A stretch of DNA of 64,000 bases from Rhodococcus pseudokoreensis (lineage in GTDB: Bacteria; Actinomycetota; Actinomycetes; Mycobacteriales; Mycobacteriaceae). The translations under genes and the position numbers were made by a program. Of the stretch, positions 47,087 through 55,868 are shown piece after piece (within the stretch, counting starts at the first letter, position 1; the number at the start of each line of letters is the position of its first letter). The stretch covers positions 3,038,001 through 3,102,000 of the forward strand of contig NZ_CP070619.1 in assembly GCF_017068395.1 (NCBI RefSeq). Reading direction: 5' to 3'. The notes under the pieces were generated by a model. The model made no database searches. It was not told where the DNA came from and saw nothing but the letters and a program-made list of their open reading frames with translations.

Positions 47087-48634
47087 GTGACCGAACATCC
47101 GAGAACCATCCCGTCCGCCGTCATCCACGCCGCGCGTGCATACGGCGAGCTTCCGGCGGTGTCCGACGGCGACGTCCGTCTGACCTTCACACAACTGCAC
47201 GACCGTGTCCGCGATTTCGCCGCCGCACTCTGCTCGCAGGGCGTGCGGCCCGGCGATCACGTCGCGGTGTGGTCGCCCAACACGTATCACTGGGTGGTCG
47301 CGGCGCTCGGCATCCACTACGCGGGCGCGACGCTCGTCCCGATCAACACCCGGTACACCGCGCCGGAAACCCTCGACATTCTCGAGCGCACCAAGACGAC
47401 CGCACTCGTCGTCGCGGGCAACTTCCTCGGCACCGATCGGTACGCGTTGCTGCGCGACGAGTCGAGCACCCTCGACCTGCCGACGGTCGTCCGTGTGCCC
47501 GTCGACGGCGGGGACACCCCGACCACCGGTGTCGTCGACTTCGACGACTTCCTCGCCCTCGCCGACGAGGACACCCGCGCCGAGGCCGACGCCCGCGCGG
47601 CCGCCGTCTCCCCCGACGACGTCTCCGACGTCATGTTCACCTCGGGCACCACGGGCCGGAGCAAGGGGGTGATGAGCGCGCACCGGCAGTCGGTGGGCAT
47701 CGCCCGGGCGTGGGGCGAGTGCGCGGAGGTGACGTCGGACGACAACTACCTCATCATCAACCCGTTCTTCCACACCTTCGGCTACAAGGCCGGGTTCCTG
47801 GTGTGCCTGCTGAACGGGGTGACGGTGGTGCCGATGGCGGTGTTCGACGTGCCGAAGGTGATGGCGACCGTGCACGACGAGCAGATCACCGTGCTGCCCG
47901 GCGCCCCGACGATCTTCCAGTCGATCCTCGACCACCCCGACCGCCCGAAGTACGACCTGTCCAGCCTGCGGGTCGCGATCACCGGCGCGGCCGCCGTGCC
48001 CGTCGCGCTGGTGGAACGGATGCAGTCGGAACTCAGCTTCGACGCCGTCCTCACCGCATACGGCCAGACCGAGGCCGTGGTGGTCACGATGTGCCGGACC
48101 GACGACGACCCGGTGACCGTCTCGACCACGTCCGGTCGTGCGATCCCCGGGATGGAGGTCCGGATCGGCGACCACGGCGAGATCCTGGTGCGCGGCGAGA
48201 ACGTGATGCTCGGTTATCTCGACGACCCCGAGTCGACGGCCAAGACCGTCGACGCCGACGGCTGGCTGCACACCGGCGACGTCGGGACGCTCGACGACCG
48301 CGGGTACGTCGACATCACCGACCGCCTCAAGGACATGTACATCTCCGGCGGATTCAACGTGTATCCCGCTGAGGTGGAGAACGCCCTTGCCAGGCTCGAC
48401 GGTGTCGCGGAGTCTGCCGTCATCGGTGTTCCCGACCAGCGGATGGGCGAGGTCGGGCGCGCGTTCGTCGTGGCGAGGGCGGGTACCGCGCTCGCCGAGG
48501 ACGCCGTGATCGCGTTCTGCAAGGAGCGCCTCGCCAACTTCAAGGTGCCCCGCTCGGTGCGCTTCGTCGACTCCCTGCCCCGGAACCCCTCCGGGAAGGT
48601 CATGAAAAACGTTTTGCGTGAGGAGAAGAAATGA
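47087..48634 (+). CDS. fadD3: HIP-CoA ligase FadD3
   Basis: The 515-residue AMP-forming ligase has the AMP-binding P-loop MFTSGTTGRSKGVMS, the adenylate motif TAYGQTEAVVV and the hinge-lysine end DRLKDMYISGGFNVYP...NPSGKVMKN. FadD3 activates the two-ring propionate left after steroid A/B rings are removed (HIP) to HIP-CoA, which also acts as the KstR2 ligand. It is the first gene of a five-gene operon; its stop overlaps the hydratase start by 4 bp. The GTG start lies in the operator region. Confidence 0.93.
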   Translation: MTEHPRTIPSAVIHAARAYGELPAVSDGDVRLTFTQLHDRVRDFAAALCSQGVRPGDHVAVWSPNTYHWVVAALGIHYAGATLVPINTRYTAPETLDILERTKTTALVVAGNFLGTDRYALLRDESSTLDLPTVVRVPVDGGDTPTTGVVDFDDFLALADEDTRAEADARAAAVSPDDVSDVMFTSGTTGRSKGVMSAHRQSVGIARAWGECAEVTSDDNYLIINPFFHTFGYKAGFLVCLLNGVTVVPMAVFDVPKVMATVHDEQITVLPGAPTIFQSILDHPDRPKYDLSSLRVAITGAAAVPVALVERMQSELSFDAVLTAYGQTEAVVVTMCRTDDDPVTVSTTSGRAIPGMEVRIGDHGEILVRGENVMLGYLDDPESTAKTVDADGWLHTGDVGTLDDRGYVDITDRLKDMYISGGFNVYPAEVENALARLDGVAESAVIGVPDQRMGEVGRAFVVARAGTALAEDAVIAFCKERLANFKVPRSVRFVDSLPRNPSGKVMKNVLREEKK

Positions 48635-49500
48635 CGGTTCCGGACGAGGGTGACGTCGTCACCTACGACGTGCGCGACGGTGTCGCGTTCGTGACGCTCA
48701 ACCGCCCCGATTACCGCAACGCCCAGAACTCGGTGATGACGTACGCCCTCGACGCCGCGTTCGAGCGGGCCGTCGAGGACGACGACGTGAAGGTGATCGT
48801 CCTCGCGGGCAACGGAAAGCACTTCAGCGCCGGCCACGACATCGGGACGCCGGGCCGCGACCATCACGTCCATTACGACAACAAGGCCGTCATGTGGTGG
48901 GACCACGTCGACAAGCCCGGCGGCGACCAGCGCTACGCCCGCGAGATGGAGGTGTACCTGGGGATGTGCCGGCGGTGGCGGGAGATCCCGAAGCCGACGA
49001 TCGCGATGATCCAGGGCGCCTGCATCGCCGGCGGTCTGATGCTGGCGTGGGTGTGCGACCTGATCGTCGCGTCCGACGACGCCTTCTTCTCCGATCCGGT
49101 CGTACGTATGGGCATCCCCGGGGTCGAGTACTTCGCGCACCCGTGGATGCTGGGGCCGCGGTTCGCGAAGGAAATCCTCTACACCGGTGACCGATTCACC
49201 GCGCAGCGCGCGTACGAGGTGGGGATGGTCAACCGCGTCGTGCCGCGCGAGGATCTGGAGACGGAGACCCTGGCGATCGCCGGCCGCATCGCCGCGATGC
49301 CCCGGTTCGGTCTCGCGCTCACCAAGAAGGCCGTCAACCAGTGCGAAGACCAGATGGGCATGCGTAACGGCATGGATTCGGTGTTCGGACTGCATCACTT
49401 CGCGCACGCACACAACGCCGAGGTCGACTCGGATTCCCTCGGCGGCATGGACGCCAAGTCGATGGCGGCGAGCGCCCGCAACGAGAACGGGGCCAAGTAA
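48631..49500 (+). CDS. Enoyl-CoA hydratase/isomerase family protein
   Basis: The 289-residue crotonase-fold protein has FVTLNRPDYRNAQNS at the start, the oxyanion-hole segments GKHFSAGHDIG and QGACIAGGLMLAW. Between them is an unusually long, charged loop (residues about 74-108, DHHVHYDNKAVMWWDHVDKPG). It lies inside the fadD3-fadE31 junction, overlapping fadD3 by 4 bp and abutting fadE31. As I recall it, the mycobacterial operon has fadD3 directly followed by fadE31, so this hydratase is an addition here. It probably hydrates an enoyl-CoA made by one of the FadE enzymes. Confidence 0.88.
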   Translation: MTVPDEGDVVTYDVRDGVAFVTLNRPDYRNAQNSVMTYALDAAFERAVEDDDVKVIVLAGNGKHFSAGHDIGTPGRDHHVHYDNKAVMWWDHVDKPGGDQRYAREMEVYLGMCRRWREIPKPTIAMIQGACIAGGLMLAWVCDLIVASDDAFFSDPVVRMGIPGVEYFAHPWMLGPRFAKEILYTGDRFTAQRAYEVGMVNRVVPREDLETETLAIAGRIAAMPRFGLALTKKAVNQCEDQMGMRNGMDSVFGLHHFAHAHNAEVDSDSLGGMDAKSMAASARNENGAK

Positions 49501-50661
49501 GTGGATCTGGAGTACGACGACGCCACCCTCGCCTTCCGCGACGAGGTCCGGGCGTTCCTGAAGGCTAACGTCCCCGCCGAACCGCTGCCGTCGATGGACA
49601 CGGCGGAGGGGTTCGAGGCGCACCGCCGGTGGGAACGCACCCTCGCCGACGCCCGGCTGTCCGTGGTGTCGTGGCCGGAGGAACTCGGCGGCCGGGACGC
49701 GTCCCTGCTGGAATGGGTCGTGTTCGAGGAGGAGTACTACCGCTCCGGTGCGCCTGGACGCGTCAGCCAGAACGGCATCTTCCTGCTCGCACCCACCCTG
49801 TTCGAGCACGCCAACCCCGAGCAGTTGGCCCGGATCATGCCGCGCATGGCCCGCGCCGACGACATCTGGGCGCAGGCGTGGTCGGAACCCGAGTCGGGCA
49901 GCGATCTCGCGTCGCTCCGCTCCACCGCCCGCCGTGCGGACGGCGGCTGGGTGCTGAACGGGCAGAAGACGTGGAGTTCCCGTGCGAGTTTCGCGGACTG
50001 GGGTTTCGGGCTGTTCCGGTCCGACCCGGAAGCGCAGCGCCACAAGGGCATCACGTATTTCATGTTCGACCTGCGGTCGCAGGGTGTCACCGTCCGCCCG
50101 ATCGATCAGCTCGACGGCGAACCCGGTTTCGCGGAGATCTTCCTCGAGGACGTCTTCGTGCCGGACGACCCCGCGCACCCCGGCGAATCGGGCGTGATCG
50201 GCGGCGTGAACGAGGGCTGGCGGGTCGCGATGAGCACGGCGTCGAACGAACGCGGGCTGTCGCTGCGCAGCCCCGGCCGGTTCCTCGCCACGGTGGACCG
50301 CCTCGTCGCGCTGTTCCGGGACAGCGGCCGCACCGACGACACCGCACTGCGCGACCGCGTCGCCGACGCCTGGATCGGTGCCCGCGCCTACCAGCTCAGC
50401 ACGTTCGGGACCGTCACCCGGCTCGCCGACGGCGGCCAACTCGGGGCCGAGTCGTCGATCAACAAGGTGTTCTGGTCGGAGTGGGACATCACCACCCACG
50501 AGACCGCCCTCGAGCTGCAGGGCCCGTCGGCGGAGCTCGCCGACAACTGGATGGACGGCTACCTGTTCTCCCTCTCCGGTCCGATCTACGCCGGCACCAA
50601 CGAGATTCAGAAGAACGTGATCGCCGAGCGGCTGCTCGGCCTACCGAAGGCAGACCGATGA
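49501..50661 (+). CDS. fadE31: Acyl-CoA dehydrogenase FadE31
   Basis: The 386-residue enzyme has FAD motifs AWSEPESGSDLASL and KTWSSRASFADWGF and ends with YAGTNEIQKNVIAERLLGLPK. It is the first of three consecutive acyl-CoA dehydrogenase genes of the KstR2 regulon. In steroid degraders such genes often encode alpha2-beta2 heterotetramers. It starts at GTG directly after the hydratase stop and overlaps fadE32 by 4 bp. Confidence 0.9.
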   Translation: MDLEYDDATLAFRDEVRAFLKANVPAEPLPSMDTAEGFEAHRRWERTLADARLSVVSWPEELGGRDASLLEWVVFEEEYYRSGAPGRVSQNGIFLLAPTLFEHANPEQLARIMPRMARADDIWAQAWSEPESGSDLASLRSTARRADGGWVLNGQKTWSSRASFADWGFGLFRSDPEAQRHKGITYFMFDLRSQGVTVRPIDQLDGEPGFAEIFLEDVFVPDDPAHPGESGVIGGVNEGWRVAMSTASNERGLSLRSPGRFLATVDRLVALFRDSGRTDDTALRDRVADAWIGARAYQLSTFGTVTRLADGGQLGAESSINKVFWSEWDITTHETALELQGPSAELADNWMDGYLFSLSGPIYAGTNEIQKNVIAERLLGLPKADR

Positions 50662-51626
50662 GATTCACACTCGACTCCTCCCGGACGGACTTCGCGTCGA
50701 GTATCGACGCGCTGCTGTCGAAGGCCGACCTGCCTGCGGTGATCCGGTCGTGGAACACCGGCGACACCGGCCCCGGCCTGAAGGTGTGGCAGCGCCTCGC
50801 CGAGACGGGGGTGAACGGACTGCTGGTGTCCGAGGAACACGACGGTCTCGGCGCCGACGCCGTCGACCTCGTGGTGGCCGTCGAACAACTCGGACGCCAT
50901 GCGGTCCCCGGACCGGTGGCCGAGACCCTCGCCGTCGCACCGGCCCTGCTCGCGCAGGTGTCCCCGGACCGCCTGGCGGCGCTGGCATCCGGATCCCTCA
51001 CCACGGTGGCCGCGGCGCCGCACGTGCCGTTCGCCGTGGACGCGGACTCGGCCGATCTGGTCCTGCTCGTCGACGGTGCGACCGTCAGCATCGGCGCGCC
51101 CGGGGACGTGCAGCGGTCCGTGGACCAGTCGAGGCGGCTGTTCCCGCTCACCGCCGGTGACGCGCTGGGCGATGTCGACTTCACCCCGGCGTTCGACCTC
51201 GGCGCCCTCGCGACCGCGGCGCAACTGCAGGGCCTCGGGCAGACCCTGCTCGAGGTCACCACCGACTACGCCAAGCAGCGCAAGCAGTTCGGCAAGGTGA
51301 TCGGACAGTTCCAGGCCATCAAGCATCACCTCGCGGAAGTGGCCGTCGGACTGGAGATGTCGCGACCGCTGCTGCACGGTGCGGCGCTGGCCGTGCGGGA
51401 CGGGTCCGCCGACGCGTCGCGGGACGTGTCGGCCGCGAAGGTGGCGTGCGGGGATGCCGCGTACCGGGCGGCGCGGGTGGCGCTCCAGGTGCACGGCGCC
51501 ATCGGATACACGCAGGAGCACGATCTGTCGCTGTGGCTGACGAAGGTCCGGGCGCTCGTGACCGCTTGGGGCACACCGGCCTTCCACCGCGGGCGCGTCG
51601 TCGATTCACTGGTGGAGGCGTCGTGA
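50658..51626 (+). CDS. fadE32: Acyl-CoA dehydrogenase FadE32
   Basis: This 322-residue subunit is shorter than a full enzyme and lacks the complete N-terminal FAD motif seen in FadE31. It keeps the C-terminal helical domain (RKQFGKVIGQFQAIKHHLAEV and QVHGAIGYTQEHDLSLWL). Degenerate subunits of this type pair with an active one in steroid-specific acyl-CoA dehydrogenases. It overlaps both neighbouring genes by 4 bp. In M. tuberculosis the FadE31-FadE32-FadE33 genes are adjacent, and FadE32 is linked to a late step of ring C breakdown. Confidence 0.9.
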   Translation: MRFTLDSSRTDFASSIDALLSKADLPAVIRSWNTGDTGPGLKVWQRLAETGVNGLLVSEEHDGLGADAVDLVVAVEQLGRHAVPGPVAETLAVAPALLAQVSPDRLAALASGSLTTVAAAPHVPFAVDADSADLVLLVDGATVSIGAPGDVQRSVDQSRRLFPLTAGDALGDVDFTPAFDLGALATAAQLQGLGQTLLEVTTDYAKQRKQFGKVIGQFQAIKHHLAEVAVGLEMSRPLLHGAALAVRDGSADASRDVSAAKVACGDAAYRAARVALQVHGAIGYTQEHDLSLWLTKVRALVTAWGTPAFHRGRVVDSLVEAS

Positions 51627-52672
51627 GTTTCGATAACGAGGAACGGGCCGCGCTGCGGGAGTCGGTGCGGGACCTGCTCGGCAAGCATTCCGACTCCGCC
51701 GCCGTCCGCCGGGCGATCACCACCGGGCACGGCTACGACGAGGCCCTGTGGTCCAGATTGTGCGAGCAGATCGGCGTCGCCGCGCTCGCCGTCCCGGAGA
51801 AATACGACGGCGTCGGCGCGTCGCTGCTGGAAGTTCATGTGGTGCAAGAGGAGCTGGGCCGCACGCTGACGCCGTCGCCGATGCTCGGCAGCGCGGTATT
51901 GGCCGCGCAGGCGCTGGTGTTGTCGGGGGACGACGACGCGTGCGCCCGGCTGCTCCCCGGCATCGCGGCGGGCTCGGTGGCGGCACTGTGCTGGGCCGGT
52001 CCGGACGGGTGGAGCGGCTTCGGCGTGACGGCGTCGGGCGAGACGCTGTCGGGGACGGCGTCGTACGTGCTCGGCGGTGACGTCGCGGACGTGCTGCTGG
52101 TTCTCACGTCCGAAAGCATGTTCGAGGTCGATCCGGCGGCCGACGGCGTCACCCGGCGTCGGGTGCCGGCGATGGACCCGACGCGGTCGCTGTCGGAGGT
52201 GACGTTCGACGGTGTCGCGGCACGCCGCCTGGTCTCCCCCACCGACCTCGTCGAGCAGTTGCGCACGATCGCGCTCGTCGCGCTGTCGGCGGAGCAGGTC
52301 GGCGCGGCAACAGCGGCGCTGGAACAGACGGTCGAGTATGCGAAGTCGCGCAAGCAGTTCGGGCGCGCCATCGGCTCGTTCCAGGCGCTGAAGCACCGCA
52401 TGGCCGACATGTACGCGCTCGTCGAGACGGCCCGGTCGATGTCGTATGCGGCGGCGCTGTCGGGAACGCACGACGACGCCGTCGTCGCGAAGGTGTACTG
52501 CTCGGAGGCGCTGCAACAGGTCGCGGCCGAGGCCATCCAACTGCACGGCGGCATCGCCATCACCTGGGAGCACGACGCGCAGTTGTATTTCAAACGCGCG
52601 CACGGGAGCGCACAACTCTTCGGGCAGCCGCGGGACTTCCTTCCCTACCTGGCGACCGCGGCGGGGCTGTAG
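51623..52672 (+). CDS. fadE33: Acyl-CoA dehydrogenase FadE33
   Basis: The 349-residue protein is the third acyl-CoA dehydrogenase of the operon. It shows the C-terminal domain motif RKQFGRAIGSFQALKHRMADM and HGGIAITWEHDAQLYFKRAH. The N-terminal half is less conserved than in FadE31. It starts at GTG overlapping fadE32 by 4 bp and ends just before a 46-bp palindrome. Likely a partner of FadE31 or FadE32 in a heteromeric enzyme. Confidence 0.9.
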   Translation: MSFDNEERAALRESVRDLLGKHSDSAAVRRAITTGHGYDEALWSRLCEQIGVAALAVPEKYDGVGASLLEVHVVQEELGRTLTPSPMLGSAVLAAQALVLSGDDDACARLLPGIAAGSVAALCWAGPDGWSGFGVTASGETLSGTASYVLGGDVADVLLVLTSESMFEVDPAADGVTRRRVPAMDPTRSLSEVTFDGVAARRLVSPTDLVEQLRTIALVALSAEQVGAATAALEQTVEYAKSRKQFGRAIGSFQALKHRMADMYALVETARSMSYAAALSGTHDDAVVAKVYCSEALQQVAAEAIQLHGGIAITWEHDAQLYFKRAHGSAQLFGQPRDFLPYLATAAGL

Positions 52673-52684
52673 GCGGCTCCGCCG

Positions 52685-52730
52685 CCCGTGCGTGCTTTAC
52701 GAGTCTCTGCACTCGTTAACCACTCACGGG
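52685..52730. terminator. 20-6-20 palindrome between fadE33 and HAD gene
   Basis: Arms 52685-52704 and 52711-52730 pair with three mismatches around a 6-nt loop, and the flanks add a short GGCGG/CCGCC extension. It lies between two convergent genes and overlaps the last bases of the HAD gene. It has the same layout as the palindromes at 44960 and 54493. Confidence 0.75.
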
Positions 52731-53548
52731 TGCGGAGCGCCTGCCAGCCCCTCCAGGTAGCTGGCGACCCCGTCCTCGTCGTTGCTGGGCAGGACGTGGT
52801 CGGCGAGGGCGAGGACTTCGGGCAGCGCGTTGGACGGGCACAGTGCCGTGCCGGCCCATGTCAGCATCGGGACGTCGTTGATGGCGTCGCCGGCGACCGC
52901 GACCTCTGCCGTCGTGATGCCGTCGACGGCGCACAGTTCGGCGAGGGCACTCGCCTTGGACACGCCGGACGCCGCCATCTCGACGTACGGCGCACCGGAA
53001 TGCGTCAGTTCGACGCCGTCGACGCCGGCGGCCACCGCCGCGCGGTACAGATCCGCGCTGGGCACCTCGGGGTGCCGGGCGACGATCTTCACCATCGGCT
53101 CGTCCATGTCGGGCAGCAGTTCCGACAGCGTCATCTCGTGCGGATGCCGGTGGTGGTCGGCGAATTCGCACAGCGCCGCGTACGCGGGTTCGGCGACGAA
53201 CCGCGTCGGGCCGACGTTCGCGAACACGACCCCGGGCATCAGCGTCCGCACCCGGTCCATCGCCGCCGCGGCCGACGCCATCGCGATGGTCGTCGTCGCT
53301 GTGATCACCGGGGTCCCGTCGGCCAGGTCGAGGACGACGGCACCGTTCGCGCAGATCGCCTTGCCGCGGAATCCGCACGACTGCGCGAGTTCGTGCACCG
53401 AATGCCGGGCACGGGCCGTGGCCCACACCACCTCGACCCCCGAGCGTCGCGCATCCTCCATGGCCTGCGCGGTGCGCGGGGAGATCGTGCGGTCCGATCG
53501 CAGCAGGGTGCCGTCGAGGTCCGTCGCCAGTAGCCGAATTCGGGTCAC
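52724..53548 (-). CDS. HAD-superfamily (Cof-type, class IIB) phosphatase
   Basis: The 274-residue hydrolase has motif I LLATDLDGTLL with the nucleophile Asp, motif III with a lysine in VSKASALAEL, and motif IV VAVAGDAINDVPML. The cap is of the Cof type, with a large insertion between motifs I and III. Members dephosphorylate sugar phosphates or flavin nucleotides; the substrate is unknown. It converges on fadE33 and diverges from the aldo/keto reductase with 50 bp between starts. No clear link to steroid use. Confidence 0.88.
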   Translation of the reverse strand: MTRIRLLATDLDGTLLRSDRTISPRTAQAMEDARRSGVEVVWATARARHSVHELAQSCGFRGKAICANGAVVLDLADGTPVITATTTIAMASAAAAMDRVRTLMPGVVFANVGPTRFVAEPAYAALCEFADHHRHPHEMTLSELLPDMDEPMVKIVARHPEVPSADLYRAAVAAGVDGVELTHSGAPYVEMAASGVSKASALAELCAVDGITTAEVAVAGDAINDVPMLTWAGTALCPSNALPEVLALADHVLPSNDEDGVASYLEGLAGAPHP

Positions 53549-53598
53549 CTCCGCATGATGCCAGGCGGCGCAGGTACCCAGTCGATAGCCTGGACAGC

Positions 53599-54480
53599 AT
53601 GAGTCCTCGAGTACCCAGCATCGTGCTGAATTCCGGAACCATCGTCCCCCAGCTCGGCCTGGGGGTCTGGCAGGCCGACAACGACGAGACCGAACACGCC
53701 GTCGGGTTCGCCCTGGACGAGGCGGGCTACCGGCACATCGACACGGCCGCCGCCTACGGCAACGAGGAGGGTGTCGGCCGCGGCATCGCGAACTCGGGAG
53801 TCCCGCGGGAGGACATATTCCTCACCACCAAGTTGTGGAACTCGGACCAGGGCTACGAGCCGGCACTGAAGGCGTTCGACGCCAGCCTCGGACGTCTCGG
53901 TGTCGACTACGTCGACCTGTACCTGATCCATTGGCCGCTGCAGGACGACGACCGCATCCTCCGCACCTGGGATGCGCTGGAGAAGATCGCCGAGTCCGGG
54001 CGCGCCAAGGCGATCGGCGTGTGCAATTTCGAACCGCGTCACCTGCAGTTGCTGATCGACCGGGGCGGCGTCGTCCCGGCAGTCGACCAGGTGGAGTTGC
54101 ATCCGCATCTGGCTCAGCAGGAGGTCCGGGGATTCGCCGTCGAGCACGGCATCGCCGTCGAATCGTGGAGCCCGCTCGGCGGCACCAGCAACTCGGGCTG
54201 GGGCGACGACTCCAAGCCGAACATCCTGCTCACCGACCCGATCATCACCCGCATCGGAGACCGGCACAGCAAGTCCCCGGCCCAGGTGCTGATCCGCTGG
54301 CATCTGCAGAGCGGGCTGATCGTCATCCCCAAGTCGGTCCACGAGTCGCGGATCCGCGAGAACATCGACGTGTTCGATTTCGAACTCAGCGAGCAGGACC
54401 TCAGCGAGATCGAGACGATGGACGACGGCGCCCGCGTCGGCGCGCACCCGGACGAGCTGAACATCGGCACCCCGGAGTAG
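53599..54480 (+). CDS. Aldo/keto reductase
   Basis: The 293-residue NADPH-dependent reductase has the full catalytic tetrad at D48, Y53, K78 and H111 (DTAAAYGNEE, TKLWN, LIHWPL) and the NADPH-binding end VIPKSVHESRIRENIDVFDF. It is of the 2,5-diketo-D-gluconate reductase (AKR5) type common in actinobacteria, reducing aldehydes or ketones of unknown nature. It is a single gene ended by a palindromic terminator. Confidence 0.93.
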   Translation: MSPRVPSIVLNSGTIVPQLGLGVWQADNDETEHAVGFALDEAGYRHIDTAAAYGNEEGVGRGIANSGVPREDIFLTTKLWNSDQGYEPALKAFDASLGRLGVDYVDLYLIHWPLQDDDRILRTWDALEKIAESGRAKAIGVCNFEPRHLQLLIDRGGVVPAVDQVELHPHLAQQEVRGFAVEHGIAVESWSPLGGTSNSGWGDDSKPNILLTDPIITRIGDRHSKSPAQVLIRWHLQSGLIVIPKSVHESRIRENIDVFDFELSEQDLSEIETMDDGARVGAHPDELNIGTPE

Positions 54481-54492
54481 GCGGCTTCGCCG

Positions 54493-54538
54493 CCCGTGCG
54501 TGGGTAACGAGTCCAGAGACTCATTAAGCACTCACGGG
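54493..54538. terminator. 20-6-20 palindrome between aldo/keto reductase and cyp142
   Basis: Arms 54493-54512 and 54519-54538 surround a 6-nt loop, with a few mismatches, and are flanked by GGCGGCTTCGCC on the left and GCGCGGAGCGCC on the right. It lies between two convergent gene ends. Same architecture as the palindromes at 44960 and 52685. Confidence 0.75.
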
Positions 54539-54548
54539 CGCGGAGCGC

Positions 54549-55724
54549 CTACAGCTTCACCGGCATCTCCTCGAGCCCGGACACGAAGTTGGCGGGACGA
54601 CGCCGCAGCGGGGTGTCGTCGACGAGCATCATGTCGGGCAGCCGCGACAGCAGTTGTTCGAACATGATCTTCGCTTCGAGCCGGGCGAGTTGGTTGCCGA
54701 GGCAGAAGTGGGTGCCGAAACCGAACGCGACGTGCGGGTTCGGGGACCGTCCGACGTCGAACACCTCGGGGTTCTCGAATACCGCCTCGTCGAAGTTGGC
54801 GGATTCGAACAGCAGCATCATCTTCTCGCCCTCGCGGAGGGCGGTTCCGAAGAAGTCGACGTCGCGGGTGACGGTGCGGCACATGTTCTTGATCGGCGAC
54901 GACCAGCGCAGCATCTCCTCGACCGCCGTGGGGATGCTTCCGGGGTCGTTCACGAGGCGTGCCTGCTGTTCGGGGTGGCGCAGCAGTTGCTCCATGCCGC
55001 CGCTGAGGACGTGCCGGGTGGTCTCGTCGCCGCCGATGAGGATCAGCAGGGTTTCGCCGACGATGTCCGCGTCGCTCAGCCGGTGCCCGTCGATTTCGCT
55101 GTGCACGAGGATGCTGGTGAGGTCGTCCGTCGGGTTCTTTCGCCGGTCCTCGATAGTGCGGAGGGTGAACTCGTTGAACGCCAGGTAGGCGTTGGCCTGC
55201 GCCTGCAGTCCTTCGGGGGTGGCGTTGCTGCCGAGCGCGTTCATCAGGTCGTCGGACCACTGCAGGAACAGGGCGCGTTCCTGGGGGCGCACGCCGAGCA
55301 TGTCGCCGACGACGGCCATGGGCAGCGGCGCCGCGAGATCGCGTACGAAGTCCACTTCGTCCTTGTCGCAGGCGGCGTCGATGAGGTGGTCACAGATCTC
55401 GCGGATCCGGCCGACCTTCGCCTCGACCTGTTTGCGGGTGAAGCCGGCGTTGACGAGTCGGCGATGCTGCAGGTGCTGGGGGTCGTCCATGTCGATCATC
55501 TGGGGCAGCGGGCCCACCCCGGGCCGGATTCCGCCCGCGTTCGAGAACAACTCCGGATCGCGTTCGGCGGCCAGGACGGCCTCGTACGACGCGGCGCCGA
55601 GGATGCCGTCGGCGCGGTACACCGGTTCGTGGGCGCGCATCCAGGCGTATGCCTGCCGCGGGTCGCCGAGTTCGCCCGAGTAGAACCGTCCGTCGATGAG
55701 ATCGAATTCCGGCCTGTCCGTCAT
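54549..55724 (-). CDS. cyp142: Cytochrome P450 CYP142, steroid side-chain hydroxylase
   Basis: The 391-residue P450 has the I-helix motif ILIGGDETTRH, the ExxR motif in EEMLRW and the heme loop FGFGTHFCLGNQLA. Several stretches agree with M. tuberculosis CYP142A1 as I remember it (LFSNAGGIRP, LPMAVVGDMLGVRP and the C-terminal ANFVSGLEEMPV). CYP142 oxidises the terminal side-chain carbon of cholesterol, starting side-chain degradation, and can replace CYP125. I chose the ATG giving MTDRPEFDL; six residues upstream are open. A near-consensus KstR site lies 46 bp upstream. Confidence 0.9.
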   Translation of the reverse strand: MTDRPEFDLIDGRFYSGELGDPRQAYAWMRAHEPVYRADGILGAASYEAVLAAERDPELFSNAGGIRPGVGPLPQMIDMDDPQHLQHRRLVNAGFTRKQVEAKVGRIREICDHLIDAACDKDEVDFVRDLAAPLPMAVVGDMLGVRPQERALFLQWSDDLMNALGSNATPEGLQAQANAYLAFNEFTLRTIEDRRKNPTDDLTSILVHSEIDGHRLSDADIVGETLLILIGGDETTRHVLSGGMEQLLRHPEQQARLVNDPGSIPTAVEEMLRWSSPIKNMCRTVTRDVDFFGTALREGEKMMLLFESANFDEAVFENPEVFDVGRSPNPHVAFGFGTHFCLGNQLARLEAKIMFEQLLSRLPDMMLVDDTPLRRRPANFVSGLEEMPVKL

Positions 55725-55769
55725 CGAGACGCTCCTCCGCATTGAATCCCGCCGTTCGTGCCCCGATAA

Positions 55770-55783
55770 TAGAACGTGTTCCT
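55770..55783. promoter_or_regulatory. KstR-like site upstream of cyp142
   Basis: TAGAACGTGTTCCT agrees with the KstR consensus TnnAACnnGTTnnA at all fixed positions except the last. It lies 46 bp before the cyp142 start. KstR controls the side-chain and A/B-ring genes of cholesterol breakdown, to which cyp142 belongs. Confidence 0.65.
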
Positions 55784-55835
55784 ACTATGACGTAGTGGTA
55801 TAGCGGCAGTTTTCACAGATCCCCGGCCCGAGAAT

Positions 55836-55849
55836 TGACACGAGTTCTA
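55836..55849. promoter_or_regulatory. Second KstR-like site upstream of the SDR gene
   Basis: On the minus strand TAGAACTCGTGTCA agrees with TnnAACnnGTTnnA except for one G for T. It lies 20 bp before the SDR start. With the site at 55770-55783 it suggests both divergent transcripts are in the KstR regulon. Confidence 0.55.
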
Positions 55850-55868
55850 TTACCTGGAGGTGTGCGTG

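Noticed and set aside
48214..50499. A 761-codon frame antisense to fadD3, the hydratase and fadE31
   Set aside because: All three plus-strand genes are recognised and coupled. The antisense product is of low complexity.
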